The notes under the pieces are model-generated. The model saw only the letters and a program-made list of their open reading frames with translations. It was not told where the DNA came from and searched no databases. From Gammaproteobacteria bacterium (GTDB lineage Bacteria; Pseudomonadota; Gammaproteobacteria; Nevskiales; Nevskiaceae), in the NCBI GenBank assembly GCA_022599775.1, contig JAHZLQ010000042.1, positions 1-64,000 on the forward strand: a DNA stretch of 64,000 nt, written 5' to 3'. Positions 19,895 to 29,244 of the stretch are shown here, piece after piece; position 1 is the first letter of the stretch; the number at the start of each line of letters is the position of its first letter. The position numbers and the translations under genes were made by a program.

Positions 19895-20642
19895 TGAGAA
19901 CCGTGCTGAGCACCAGACGGTCGTCGGCGCGGCCGTCGGTATAGCGTTCGCGCGCGTTGCTGTCGGTCGTGAACCAGGCCAGCGACAGGTTGAGGCGCCG
20001 CCAGCGCCAGTTGGCGCCGATGCTGCCGAAGAAGAAGTCGACCTCGGCGACCTGGTCCAGGTCGTTGTAGCCGATTCCACCGCTCAGTGAGACGCCATGC
20101 CGCAGCGGCCATTCGGCGGCAAGCTCGGTGTTCCACATCGGGCCGGTGGAGGCGAGGCCATCAACGCCATGGTCCGTGGCCTTGGGCGACCCGCTGGCGG
20201 CGGCGCGCAGGCGCGAGCGGTACTCCAGTGCTGCGCCGAATTCGTGGTGGTTGTAGTTCATGTTGCGCACGTCGTCGTGATAGCGATACATCGCCACATC
20301 GACATCCCAGCGCCAGTCGCGGGCAAAACTCTGGCCATAGCCGGCCAGCAGATCGAGCGCGATCGCCGAGCGATTGCCCGGGTCGGGCCGCAGCTCGCGG
20401 GTATCGGTGCTGGAAGCGCCGAGATTGCCGTACACGCCGCTGACATGACGCAGGCCGACTCCGCCCTGGACGGCGCCGTGGCCGTTGGTCTGCGACAAGC
20501 CGCGCAGCACGACATCGGAACTGGCGCCGAGCGAGGCCACCCAGGTGGCCTGCTCCCAGACCGGCGATGCCATGGCCGGCGCCAGCCACAGCAACATCAG
20601 CGCGGGCGCGAGTGGGCGGAGCAGGTAGTGCGGCTTGGGCAC
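19878..20642 (-). CDS. TorF-family putative outer-membrane protein
   Basis: The protein has a signal peptide (PLAPALMLLWLAPAMAS) followed by alternating strands with aromatic residues. These include WVASLGASSDVVLRGLSQTNGHGA, YGNLGASSTD and a C-terminal strand ending LVLSTVLIFGGR (split by eye). This pattern is that of the TorF/TIGR02001 putative porins. The length is 254 residues from a GTG at 20642, which places the signal peptide at the start. A TTG at 20696 would add 18 residues and cut the gap to the sapC stop to 17 bases. Neither has a good ribosome site. It lies between sapC and the sigma gene in the same orientation. Confidence 0.75.
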   Translation of the reverse strand: MPKPHYLLRPLAPALMLLWLAPAMASPVWEQATWVASLGASSDVVLRGLSQTNGHGAVQGGVGLRHVSGVYGNLGASSTDTRELRPDPGNRSAIALDLLAGYGQSFARDWRWDVDVAMYRYHDDVRNMNYNHHEFGAALEYRSRLRAAASGSPKATDHGVDGLASTGPMWNTELAAEWPLRHGVSLSGGIGYNDLDQVAEVDFFFGSIGANWRWRRLNLSLAWFTTDSNARERYTDGRADDRLVLSTVLIFGGR

Positions 20643-20713
20643 GTTGACGGGGCGGAGGAATCCAGGTGGGGAGGCAGACTTTAGTCGTTTCGCCAACCCG
20701 GCAAGCCGGTGCC

Positions 20714-21457
20714 TCAGGCTCGTGCCGTGCCTGTCGAAGCTGCGTCCATCAGTCGCGCGAAGTTCTCCAGCGAGATCAGGTGCGCGTGTGCGGCGCGCAG
20801 CCAGTGCCGTGTCTGCCAGTCATGCAGGGTTTCGGGCGGCAGTCGGTTCAACCGGTTTTCGTCGATGCGGTGCAGGCCCGAGACCCGCATCGGCTCGCCG
20901 GAACGCGGCCGTGCCAGTGCGTCGAACGGCACCAGCAGATCGAGCGCGCGCAAGGCTTCGCTCCAGGCTTGGGTGACACGGCGCGACTGTTCCGCCGCGT
21001 CGAGCAATTTCTCCCAGGACGCCCAGTGCGCTGTCGGCTGGCCCGTGGTGTCGAACAGCGGCGGGGCGGTGGCGCTGAGGCGATCCGCCTGCACGGCCAC
21101 CAGCGTTCGCGGCGCCGCGTCAGAATCGCCGGTGGCGATCTCGGCCAGGCACAACGGATGCAGCCGGATGCCCGCCGGGACGTAGGCGCCCGGACGCCAG
21201 TGTCCCGATGCGTCCACGAACAGGTTTTCACCGGCGCGCAGGCCCAGCACGGCCACGGCATCGTAGCGCTCGCCGCGACGCACGAAGGCCAGCGGGTAGT
21301 CGAGCGCTGCGCGCGAGAATTCGACCAGACCGATGGCGGCCGCCGTCAGCGCCGAGGTCCAGAGATGGTCGGTGGCCGGGACCAGACCCAGGCCGGCATG
21401 CGCCTGGCGGTCCAGCGTGACGACTTCCCCGTAGCCCGGTGGGCTCGGTAATCTCAC
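20714..21457 (-). CDS. SapC-family protein
   Basis: The 247-residue protein has the SapC family pattern: YPLAFVRRG, then VAVLGLRAGENLFVD, then GHWRPGAYVPAGIRLHP. SapC was first named in S-layer gene regions and its role is not settled; members are often near TonB receptors or secretion genes in proteobacteria. There is no signal peptide. The start is GTG at 21457 and overlaps the stop of the FecR-domain gene (GTGA), so the two genes are coupled. Its presence in a secretion operon suggests a role in surface protein handling, as an inference. Confidence 0.88.
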   Translation of the reverse strand: MRLPSPPGYGEVVTLDRQAHAGLGLVPATDHLWTSALTAAAIGLVEFSRAALDYPLAFVRRGERYDAVAVLGLRAGENLFVDASGHWRPGAYVPAGIRLHPLCLAEIATGDSDAAPRTLVAVQADRLSATAPPLFDTTGQPTAHWASWEKLLDAAEQSRRVTQAWSEALRALDLLVPFDALARPRSGEPMRVSGLHRIDENRLNRLPPETLHDWQTRHWLRAAHAHLISLENFARLMDAASTGTARA

Positions 21458-22203
21458 TCGACGCAGCTTTCCGGATTCGGAATCGGGTCCACGCGCAGGA
21501 AACGCGGTTGCTGGCTCAGCAGCACGATGCGGCCGTCGGCGAGGACGATTGCGTATTCATCGGCGCCGAGTTCCTGGGTGTCGCCCTGCGGCGTCGTCAG
21601 CAGAATGCGACCCTCGATGACGCCGAAGATCGAGGCGCCAGCCGCACTGGCGCCTTCCGGAAGGTCGCCGCGGACCACCGGATCGGCCTGGCAGGCCAGA
21701 TCACACAGCACGGCGAGGTAGTCGGTGCCGCGAATGCCGATGGTGGCAACAGGCGTTACCGCTGCGTAGTCGTTGCGGTCGCTTTTGCCGATCAGGCCGG
21801 TGACGGCGCGAAACCCGCCCTTGAGCAGGCGGAAAAAGGCACGGCCGGTGCTGGCCTGCGGCGGTGTGGCGCTCGTCGCCGCAGCCGGAGTGGCCGGCGC
21901 GTTCGCTGCGCCGCCACCGTCGTAGCGGTAGTCGCTGATCTCGAAGCGGCTGTTCGGCCGCAGCGTGACCAGACCGCCGTCGCTGAACTTGAGATTGAGG
22001 AAGCTGTTGGTGCCGGTATTGACGAGTTCCCCGGTGAACACCGGGTCGCCCTTCTGCAAGGCGCGCACGTTTCCGTCCGGAGACAGGGCCGTGCCACGGC
22101 CCACCAGCATCGTCACGCTACCGGCATCCGCGGCTGCGGCGAGTTGCGGCAGGGCCGCGAAAATCAGCACAGCGGCGCACAGCATACGGCGTAGCAAGGT
22201 CAT
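21454..22203 (-). CDS. Secreted FecR-domain protein
   Basis: A 249-residue protein with a signal peptide ending AAAADA. A FecR domain follows (GTALSPDGNVRALQKGDPVFTGE, then FLNLKFSDGGLVTLRPNSRFEI). A Pro/Ala-rich linker lies near 100-125. The rest contains ATIGIRGTDYLAVLC and GVIEGRILL, both typical of FecR domains. It has no membrane anchor or anti-sigma domain, so unlike classical FecR it does not look like a TonB-type sigma regulator. I chose the ATG at 22203 for its AAGGGA site. It lies 23 bases after the exoprotein gene and overlaps sapC. Confidence 0.85.
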   Translation of the reverse strand: MTLLRRMLCAAVLIFAALPQLAAAADAGSVTMLVGRGTALSPDGNVRALQKGDPVFTGELVNTGTNSFLNLKFSDGGLVTLRPNSRFEISDYRYDGGGAANAPATPAAATSATPPQASTGRAFFRLLKGGFRAVTGLIGKSDRNDYAAVTPVATIGIRGTDYLAVLCDLACQADPVVRGDLPEGASAAGASIFGVIEGRILLTTPQGDTQELGADEYAIVLADGRIVLLSQQPRFLRVDPIPNPESCVE

Positions 22204-22226
22204 GGTGTTTCCCTTTGAGCCCGACA

Positions 22227-25200
22227 TCATTCGCACTCCGTGTCTTCGCCACCGGAGGTTTCGTCGATCAGGTCGTCGTCATCATCGGTGTCGGCCACGC
22301 TGACGAGTACACCGCTTTCGCCCGGCAGCGAGTCGCCTTCGGGGGCCGGCGGAACCGTGTTGTCGAGCGCCTGTTCCGGCTCCGGCTCAGGCTCCTGTTC
22401 CGGCACGTCGAGCACGGTGCCGCCGAGGACCACGACCTGGCCGTTGGTCGGGATTTTCTGGGAACTTCCGGAAATCGTGCCCGAGGTCAGAAACACGAAG
22501 TTGCTGTCGTGGCCTGCCAGATCGAGTGCCTCGGCATCGCCGATCACGATGTTGCCGGCGTAGGTGCTGCCGCCAAAAGCCAGGGTCGTACCCGGGAATA
22601 CGGTGACGTGCTGGTCGACCGTGAAATTGATGTCCTGCGTGGTCGAGGCGAGGTTTTCGATGCCCAGCGACAGCGCATCGTCGTAGGGTCGGAACTGCAC
22701 GAACAGGTCGGTCGGGGCGCTGATGCTGCCGGAGAAGCGCACCGAGTTGGTGTGCAGGTAGAGGTGGTCGCCGGCCATGCTCAGCGCGCCGAGGCGGATG
22801 CCGTCACCCGCCGTGAACGAGGCATTGGGGTTCAGCGACGTCGGACGCAGCGCGGCCGGCAGTTGCGCGATCAGTGCGCTGTCGCCGGCGAACGGAGCAT
22901 CACCGCTGCCGACCGTGAGTTGCGCCTCTGCGAATTCGATGCGGCTACCGGCGATCACGCCTAGGCCGCCGGCATCGATCGTGGTGTCGGTGCCGCTGGC
23001 GACGACATCGCCACCGGCGCGGATCGCCACGCTGTCGGCGTTCAGCGAGCTGCTGGCCAGTGAGACGTCCGCTTCATCCGACCTCAGTTCGAGCTGATCG
23101 GCCGTGATCGAACTGTTGCTGAGGCTCAGCGTGTTGCCAGCGCGCAGCGCGGCGCTGCCGGCGTTGATGCTGACCGTATCGAGGCTCAGTTCGTTGCTTG
23201 CGAACAGGTCGACCGTTTCCGCGGCGAGACTCGAATTTTCGCTGAGGATGTTCAGCGCCGAGACTTCGAGCGTGTCGGCAACGACGCTGCCGAAGCGGGC
23301 GTCTCCACCGCTCAGTGCGATCCTCAGTGCCTGCGCGGAGACGTCGCCGAGCGTGACATCGGCATTGGCGTAACTGAAGTCGAGTGCCCCGCCGTACGCG
23401 ATGTCGCCGATCTGGACCTGCGTGCCGGCGGTGTCGCCGGCCGTCAGGCTGAGCGCTTCGGTGATGGACAGCGCGCCCAGGGTGAGGTTGTTGGCGGCGT
23501 CCACCGCCAGCATATCTGCGTCGATATTGCCGGCGCTGATGCTGCCGCCGTCGGCCGTCAGCGACAGGGCGACGCCTTCGAAATCGCCGAAGGCGAGATC
23601 GCCGCTGAACTGACGCAGCGCGAGATCGGTCGTCGCCAGCGAGGTTTCCCCGAGGCCGAGGCTGTCACCGCTGAGATCAATGCTGCCGGCCGTCAACTGG
23701 CTGCCATCGAGCGCGAGCGCGCCGCCGGCACTCATGATGATCTGTTCGGCGCTGATAGTGCTGCCGAGACTGCTGATACCGGCCGCGGAAACATCGACGC
23801 TGTCGGCGTCGACGTCGCCGAAGCTCGCGTCGCCCTCGGTCAGTGCCAGATTCAGCGACTGCGTGTTCACGTCGCCGAGCGACACGCTGGTGTCGCTGTA
23901 TTCGAAGCTCAGCGGACCGTCGTAGTCGATGTCGCCGATGGTGATCTGCACGCCGGCGGCATCGCCGGCCGTCAGCGCCAGGCTTTCGCCGATCATCAGG
24001 TCGCCGAGCGAGATGTTGCTCCCCGCCGCGACCGTCAGCGCGTCCGCGGCGATGCTGCCGGCCGTGACGCTGCCGTTGTCGGCCATCAGGCTCAGCAGCC
24101 CGCCTTCGAAGTCGCCGTAGCTGAGATCACCGACGATCTCATGCAACGCGAGCCGTGTGGTCGACAGGCTGGCCTGTGACAGGTCCAGCTCGCCCGTCAG
24201 CGAAATGCTGTCCGCGGCCAGGGCGGTGTTGCCGAGATCAAGCCGGGCATTGGCTGTCAGCATGGTATCGGCGCTGACATCCAGCGCCGCACCGTGACCA
24301 TTGAGGTCGACGGACGCGCCACTGAGTTCCAGCGCGGCCAGCGTACTGTCTTCGGAGAACTGCATCATCACCGCGCCGTCGGCGTCGATGCTCAAGGGCC
24401 GCAACGCGATGTTCGAGCGCGGCGCCGCAGCACCACCGCCATAGATCTGGATATTGGCGCCGTTGCCCAGCGGTGAGACCGGCAGGTACTGGATCGGAAT
24501 CGAATCGTCGACCCGGCCTGCGCTGCTGATGCTCACGTTGCCGCTGCTGTCGATGCTGCCGCCGAGATGGACGCTGCCTTGCGCATCGACGGTAATGGCG
24601 CCGGAGGACAGGGCGCTGTCGGTATCGACCTGCAGGCTGGCATCACCGATGACCAGGGAAATCGGTTCCGCGAACACGGTCGGGTCATTAGTTTCGACCA
24701 GACCGTTCACTGCGTTGACCGACAGCGCCCCGGTGGTGGCGCTGCCCGACATGACCACCAGCGCGGCCTGGCCACTGCCGCTGACCGAGATGTCGCCGGA
24801 TTCGAAGCTGAGCGGCGGACCACCAGCCTCGTCGCCGACGGCAAAGCTGTTGAGACCGCCGATCAGGCGGGTTTCAGTATCGGCGATCGTCGGCGCGGTC
24901 TCGTCGAACGCCACGAAATGTGCGGTGTCCCTGTATTCGCTGATGAGCTCGCCGACGCCGCCGGCCACGGTGATGTCGCCGACGCTCCAGTGACTGCCGC
25001 CATCGAATTGGATGTAGGCATTGCCGCCGCTGGCCGAGACATCGCCGAGCGCGGCATTGCCATCCAGCAGGCCGATGTAGATTCCGGAGGTGGCGTAGTG
25101 CGCGGGACCGTCACCGTCGCTGCCACTCACGGTCCGCGTGACCTGATAGTCCGAGTCATCGATGGTGCGGGTTTCGAGCCAGCTGCCCGCCAGGCTGCCG

Positions 25201-28200
25201 AGCGTCGCTTCGGTGGTGGTGGTGCCGCCGACGCTGAGTCCCCTGGCCTGCACCTGGGTCAGCGCGATGCCCTGGCCGGTGACCAGCAGGTCGCCGCCTA
25301 TGCCGACATTTCCCGCGAAATCCGTGCTTTCGACGACGCCGTTTTCAAGGGTCGTGCCGCCGATCAGGACGCCCGATCCGCCCCACTCGGTATAACCTTC
25401 GAACATCAGTGGCGGCAGCAGCAGCGGTGATACCGGACTGCCGGCGAGCCCGTCTTCGTCGAGCAGCAATGTGGCGTCGCCGGCCACCGTGTAGCCGCTG
25501 GCGATGACGCTGAGCCCGCCGCCGATGCTGATGTCGCCGGTGCTGGCCAGCGTGATGCCGGCGGTGGGGCCGTCGAGTCCGAGATCGCCGGCCACGGAAA
25601 TGCCGTCGCTCAGCGCGGTCAGGCGTACGCCCACTCCGGAGAACGTGGAATCCACCAGGCTTGTGCCGTCCTCGATGATGCGTTCCCAGGCGCTGTCCTC
25701 GCTGCCAGCGGCACGGGCGCTTGCATGGAAATCACCATCGATGTCGATACGCCCGCCGACAATGGCAACGCCGGACTCGGGGCCCACCAGTGATATGCCG
25801 CCGAGCGCGATCTGCGAGCTGTCGCCGCCCGATATCTGCAGATAGGCCAGCCCGTACTGCTCTTCGCTGCTGTAGCCGTCACCGGACTCCGAGTACGCTG
25901 CGGCGCGCGCGTCGATGGCGATGTCGCCGGTGCTGACGTCGCCGACGCTGCCGATGTACAGCCCGCTGTCGCCGAAACCCGTGATCGAGGTGTCGCCGGC
26001 GATGGTCACGGCGCTGGCTTCAATCTGCGCGGTGGCGCGGCCTTCAAGGCTGCTGTAGGCGTAGCTGTCGCCGACGAACTCATCGGTGACCGCCTCGGCA
26101 CTGAGCGAGAGGCTCCCGTTCACGATCACGGCGTCCGCCGCACTCAGATAGACCTGTGCGCCATCGGCGTAGTACTCCTCATACCCGTTGCCACCGGGCT
26201 CGTCCGCCGACTCGGCGGACGCACTGAAGCTGGCGTCCGACGTGTAACCGCCACCGCCGTTCGGGCCGGCGTGAACGGAGATGTTTCCGGTGCTCAGGCC
26301 GCCGCCGGCGAAGGCGCCGACGTAGGCCGGGCCACTGCCGACGACCGTGATGTCTCCGACCGCGATCGATCCCTCGCTGGCGTACAGGCTGAGCTCGGAG
26401 CGGCCATAGCCCTGGGAGGAATCGTCGTCGCTGACGCTCAGGTCGCCCGTCGTCAGATCGCCGGACGTGGTGTCCATGTAGATCGAACCCTGCGCCGCGA
26501 CCATGCCGGTGACAATGCCGCTGCCGGCGTACACGGTGGCGTAGCCGTCGCTGGTGATGTCGCCGGTGGCGGCGTTCGTCGCGGCGCTGAGATAGACGCT
26601 GGTGTAATCGTTGGGCCCGCCTTGCGAACTCAGCGCGCCGGTGGCGATCGACCCCGTCTGGGCGTACAGGGAAATGTCGGCACTGCCGTATTCGTTGGCA
26701 CCGGCGATGGTGGTGCTGATCGATCCCGTGGCGATGTCGTTCAATGCGTACAGTGATACAGCCGCGTAAGCGTAGGATTGATCGGCGCTCGTCATCACGG
26801 CGATGTCGCCACCGTCGATACTGCCGTTCTGTGCATACAGCGAGATGCCGGTTCCGGAGTCGATGTCGCCGATCGTGATATCGCCACTGGCGGCTTCCAG
26901 GGACAATCCGGTTTCTCCGTCGCTGCCGATGACCTGAATGTTGCCGCTGCTCAGACCGGTGCCGGCGAGAATCGAAGCACTGTCGGCCCCGATGGCACCG
27001 GTCTGCACGCTGCCGTTTTCGGCGTAGAGCGAGAGGTTGTGCGTCAGGCCGTCGATGTCGCCGGTGAGGACGTCGCCACCGGCCAGAAGACTGATGCTGC
27101 TGCTGGAGTCGGAGGAGAATTCGCCGAGACTCAGATTGCCGACGCTGAGGTCGCCGCCCTCGGCATTGAGATACAGACCATTGCCGTAGTCGTATTCGCC
27201 GAGCGTGTTCAGATTCGGCGCGACCGCGGCCATCACCGCGCCGGCGATACTGATGCCCTCGGCTTCGACGGCGACATCGTCGTAGGCCGTGATCGAACTC
27301 GCGGTGAATGCCTCCGCGCTGACCACGCCGACAGAACCCGCGCTGTCCACAGCACCGACGGCGACGCCGCCGTTCCGGGAATTGAGGTCGACCAGTCCGA
27401 ACGGCAGCACGTCGGCGGACGACTCGCCCTGTGCGCTGATGTCGCCCGCCGTGATCGAGTCGCCCGCGTAAAGGGCGATGCCGGCGACGTTGCCGGCAAA
27501 GCCGTTGAGCGCTTGGGCCTCGACGTTTCCGGTTTCCACGGTGCCGCCGGCGCTGACATTGACATAGGCGGACGAAACGCCCGAATCGTCCGTGAATTCG
27601 GATCGGGAGGCGATATCGCCCGCGATGATGTTGCCGCCCGCGTAGATATCGACCGACCCCGAGCTTGAATTCAGCGCGCCGACCTCGATGTCGCTGCCTG
27701 CCGCCAATTCGATGCCGGCACCGCTGAGCTCGCCGAAGCCGCTGATCGAACCGCTGCTCTCACCGGCATAGATCGAAATGCCGCCATCCATCAGGAAGGC
27801 GTTGAGGGAACCGTCAGCGACCTGGATGTCTCCCGCATCACCGCGATAGTAGATGCCGTCCACACTGCCGATGCCGATCAGCAGATTGCCGCCGGTGCCT
27901 TGTCCGTTGCGGCCGTCGAAGTGGCCGTCGGCCGTGGCGTAGAACGAAATCAGGTCCTGCGCGACCAGGTCCACGTCCGCGCCCTGGACCAGCACGTCTT
28001 CGAGCAGTTCATAGCAGTAGTCGAATTCGCAGCCCTGGCCGCTGCTGGCGCCGATGCTGATTTCGCTGGGATCGATCAGCAGCCGGCCACCTGGGCCGAT
28101 CTGCTGGCTGCCGCGTATGGTGATGCCGCGATGACCGGACAGTTCGACCAGGCCGCCGGAGGTGCCACCGCGCACGTCCACCCGCGCGGTGCCGGCGCTG

Positions 28201-29234
28201 TAGAGATCGCCGTCGGCGATCGTGCGGATTTCGCCGCCCGTGCCGTTGGTGCCACCGCGCGCGACGGTGCGTGAACCGGCTGCCAGCTCGATGTCTCCAT
28301 CTGTCAGCAGGTGAATGCTGCCGGCGTTACCGCTGCCGGCCGCCGAGGCGTCCAGGGTGCCGGACTGCGAAATGTTGCCGCCGCTGGCCGACAGCAGGAT
28401 CGAACCGTCGGCGCCTTCTTCGATCGATTGTGCGCGAACCAGTCCCTCATTGTTGACCACGGTGCCCAGCAGGCCCCGTGCTACGGCGGCGCTCATCAGT
28501 ACGCTGCCGCCGTCGGCGGTGATGCGGCCGAGGTTCTCCACGCCGGCCAGCTCCGAGACCGTCGCCGCGTCGACCGAAAAGCCGACCAGGCCGTCACCGC
28601 TCAGGTCCAGCGTCATCGCGCTGCCGGAGGCCAGCACCACTTCGCCGAGCCGGGCCTGGATCAGGCCGGCATTGCGTACATGGTCGCCGGCCAGCACCAC
28701 GAAGCCATTGTCGCCCGCGTGAATCGAGCCGGCATTGACCACCTCGCCGTCGCCGCCTTCGGTGAAGACGTAGCGGCCGGCCATGAAATCCTCGTCGCTG
28801 ATGTTCATCGTGGTGGCCACCAGGCCGCCCACGTCCAGATGTGCGCCCGGCGCGAACAGCACGCCGGACGGATTGACCAGGAATACGCGGCCGTTGGCCA
28901 GCAGGTGTCCGAAGATTTCGGACGGCGCGCCGCCGAGCACCCGGTTCAATGCCACCGACGACGAGGACGGCTGGTTGAAGACCACGTACTCCTCACCGCC
29001 GATCGAGAAGGTCTGCCAGTTGATCACGGCCGAATGCGTGGACTGGTCGATCGTGGTGGTGGTGCCGTTGGGTGCGTTGATCTCGGCATGCCCGCCGACC
29101 ACCTGGCCGCCGCTCGGGCCCGCCATCGCCAGCGAGGGAACGGCCAGACTGGCGGCGCCGAGCCAGGCGCCGCGCTGGCGCAGCGCGCGCGCGATCGGGG
29201 TCAGGGACAGACGCGGGAAATTTGCTGAATCCAT
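22227..29234 (-). CDS. Large FHA-like two-partner secretion exoprotein (TpsA)
   Basis: A 2335-residue surface or secreted protein. A signal peptide (~residues 15-42) is followed by the TPS domain, with INWQTFSIGGEEYVVFNQP and NGRVFLVNPSGVLFAPGA; this part is what the TpsB pore recognises. The rest is a long series of short hydrophobic/polar strands, as in right-handed beta-helices, rich in Gly, Ser, Asp and Ala. Near the C terminus two ~177-residue units repeat (DNA 23190-23640 and 23720-24170). The tail is very acidic and ends with one Cys near the end. It lies 10 bases after the TpsB gene. The likely role is adhesion or aggregation, inferred from the family. Confidence 0.9.
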   Translation of the reverse strand: MDSANFPRLSLTPIARALRQRGAWLGAASLAVPSLAMAGPSGGQVVGGHAEINAPNGTTTTIDQSTHSAVINWQTFSIGGEEYVVFNQPSSSSVALNRVLGGAPSEIFGHLLANGRVFLVNPSGVLFAPGAHLDVGGLVATTMNISDEDFMAGRYVFTEGGDGEVVNAGSIHAGDNGFVVLAGDHVRNAGLIQARLGEVVLASGSAMTLDLSGDGLVGFSVDAATVSELAGVENLGRITADGGSVLMSAAVARGLLGTVVNNEGLVRAQSIEEGADGSILLSASGGNISQSGTLDASAAGSGNAGSIHLLTDGDIELAAGSRTVARGGTNGTGGEIRTIADGDLYSAGTARVDVRGGTSGGLVELSGHRGITIRGSQQIGPGGRLLIDPSEISIGASSGQGCEFDYCYELLEDVLVQGADVDLVAQDLISFYATADGHFDGRNGQGTGGNLLIGIGSVDGIYYRGDAGDIQVADGSLNAFLMDGGISIYAGESSGSISGFGELSGAGIELAAGSDIEVGALNSSSGSVDIYAGGNIIAGDIASRSEFTDDSGVSSAYVNVSAGGTVETGNVEAQALNGFAGNVAGIALYAGDSITAGDISAQGESSADVLPFGLVDLNSRNGGVAVGAVDSAGSVGVVSAEAFTASSITAYDDVAVEAEGISIAGAVMAAVAPNLNTLGEYDYGNGLYLNAEGGDLSVGNLSLGEFSSDSSSSISLLAGGDVLTGDIDGLTHNLSLYAENGSVQTGAIGADSASILAGTGLSSGNIQVIGSDGETGLSLEAASGDITIGDIDSGTGISLYAQNGSIDGGDIAVMTSADQSYAYAAVSLYALNDIATGSISTTIAGANEYGSADISLYAQTGSIATGALSSQGGPNDYTSVYLSAATNAATGDITSDGYATVYAGSGIVTGMVAAQGSIYMDTTSGDLTTGDLSVSDDDSSQGYGRSELSLYASEGSIAVGDITVVGSGPAYVGAFAGGGLSTGNISVHAGPNGGGGYTSDASFSASAESADEPGGNGYEEYYADGAQVYLSAADAVIVNGSLSLSAEAVTDEFVGDSYAYSSLEGRATAQIEASAVTIAGDTSITGFGDSGLYIGSVGDVSTGDIAIDARAAAYSESGDGYSSEEQYGLAYLQISGGDSSQIALGGISLVGPESGVAIVGGRIDIDGDFHASARAAGSEDSAWERIIEDGTSLVDSTFSGVGVRLTALSDGISVAGDLGLDGPTAGITLASTGDISIGGGLSVIASGYTVAGDATLLLDEDGLAGSPVSPLLLPPLMFEGYTEWGGSGVLIGGTTLENGVVESTDFAGNVGIGGDLLVTGQGIALTQVQARGLSVGGTTTTEATLGSLAGSWLETRTIDDSDYQVTRTVSGSDGDGPAHYATSGIYIGLLDGNAALGDVSASGGNAYIQFDGGSHWSVGDITVAGGVGELISEYRDTAHFVAFDETAPTIADTETRLIGGLNSFAVGDEAGGPPLSFESGDISVSGSGQAALVVMSGSATTGALSVNAVNGLVETNDPTVFAEPISLVIGDASLQVDTDSALSSGAITVDAQGSVHLGGSIDSSGNVSISSAGRVDDSIPIQYLPVSPLGNGANIQIYGGGAAAPRSNIALRPLSIDADGAVMMQFSEDSTLAALELSGASVDLNGHGAALDVSADTMLTANARLDLGNTALAADSISLTGELDLSQASLSTTRLALHEIVGDLSYGDFEGGLLSLMADNGSVTAGSIAADALTVAAGSNISLGDLMIGESLALTAGDAAGVQITIGDIDYDGPLSFEYSDTSVSLGDVNTQSLNLALTEGDASFGDVDADSVDVSAAGISSLGSTISAEQIIMSAGGALALDGSQLTAGSIDLSGDSLGLGETSLATTDLALRQFSGDLAFGDFEGVALSLTADGGSISAGNIDADMLAVDAANNLTLGALSITEALSLTAGDTAGTQVQIGDIAYGGALDFSYANADVTLGDVSAQALRIALSGGDARFGSVVADTLEVSALNILSENSSLAAETVDLFASNELSLDTVSINAGSAALRAGNTLSLSNSSITADQLELRSDEADVSLASSSLNADSVAIRAGGDVVASGTDTTIDAGGLGVIAGSRIEFAEAQLTVGSGDAPFAGDSALIAQLPAALRPTSLNPNASFTAGDGIRLGALSMAGDHLYLHTNSVRFSGSISAPTDLFVQFRPYDDALSLGIENLASTTQDINFTVDQHVTVFPGTTLAFGGSTYAGNIVIGDAEALDLAGHDSNFVFLTSGTISGSSQKIPTNGQVVVLGGTVLDVPEQEPEPEPEQALDNTVPPAPEGDSLPGESGVLVSVADTDDDDDLIDETSGGEDTECE
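23190..24170 (-). repeat. Two ~530-bp tandem coding repeats in the exoprotein gene
   Basis: The translated units align well. One unit reads LSTTRLALHEIVGDLSYGDF and the next LATTDLALRQFSGDLAFGDF. Later parts match too (LALTAGDAAGVQITIGDIDY with LSLTAGDTAGTQVQIGDIAY). The period is about 177 residues. Boundaries are approximate because the units were compared by eye. Confidence 0.65.
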
Positions 29235-29244
29235 GGCGTGGACC

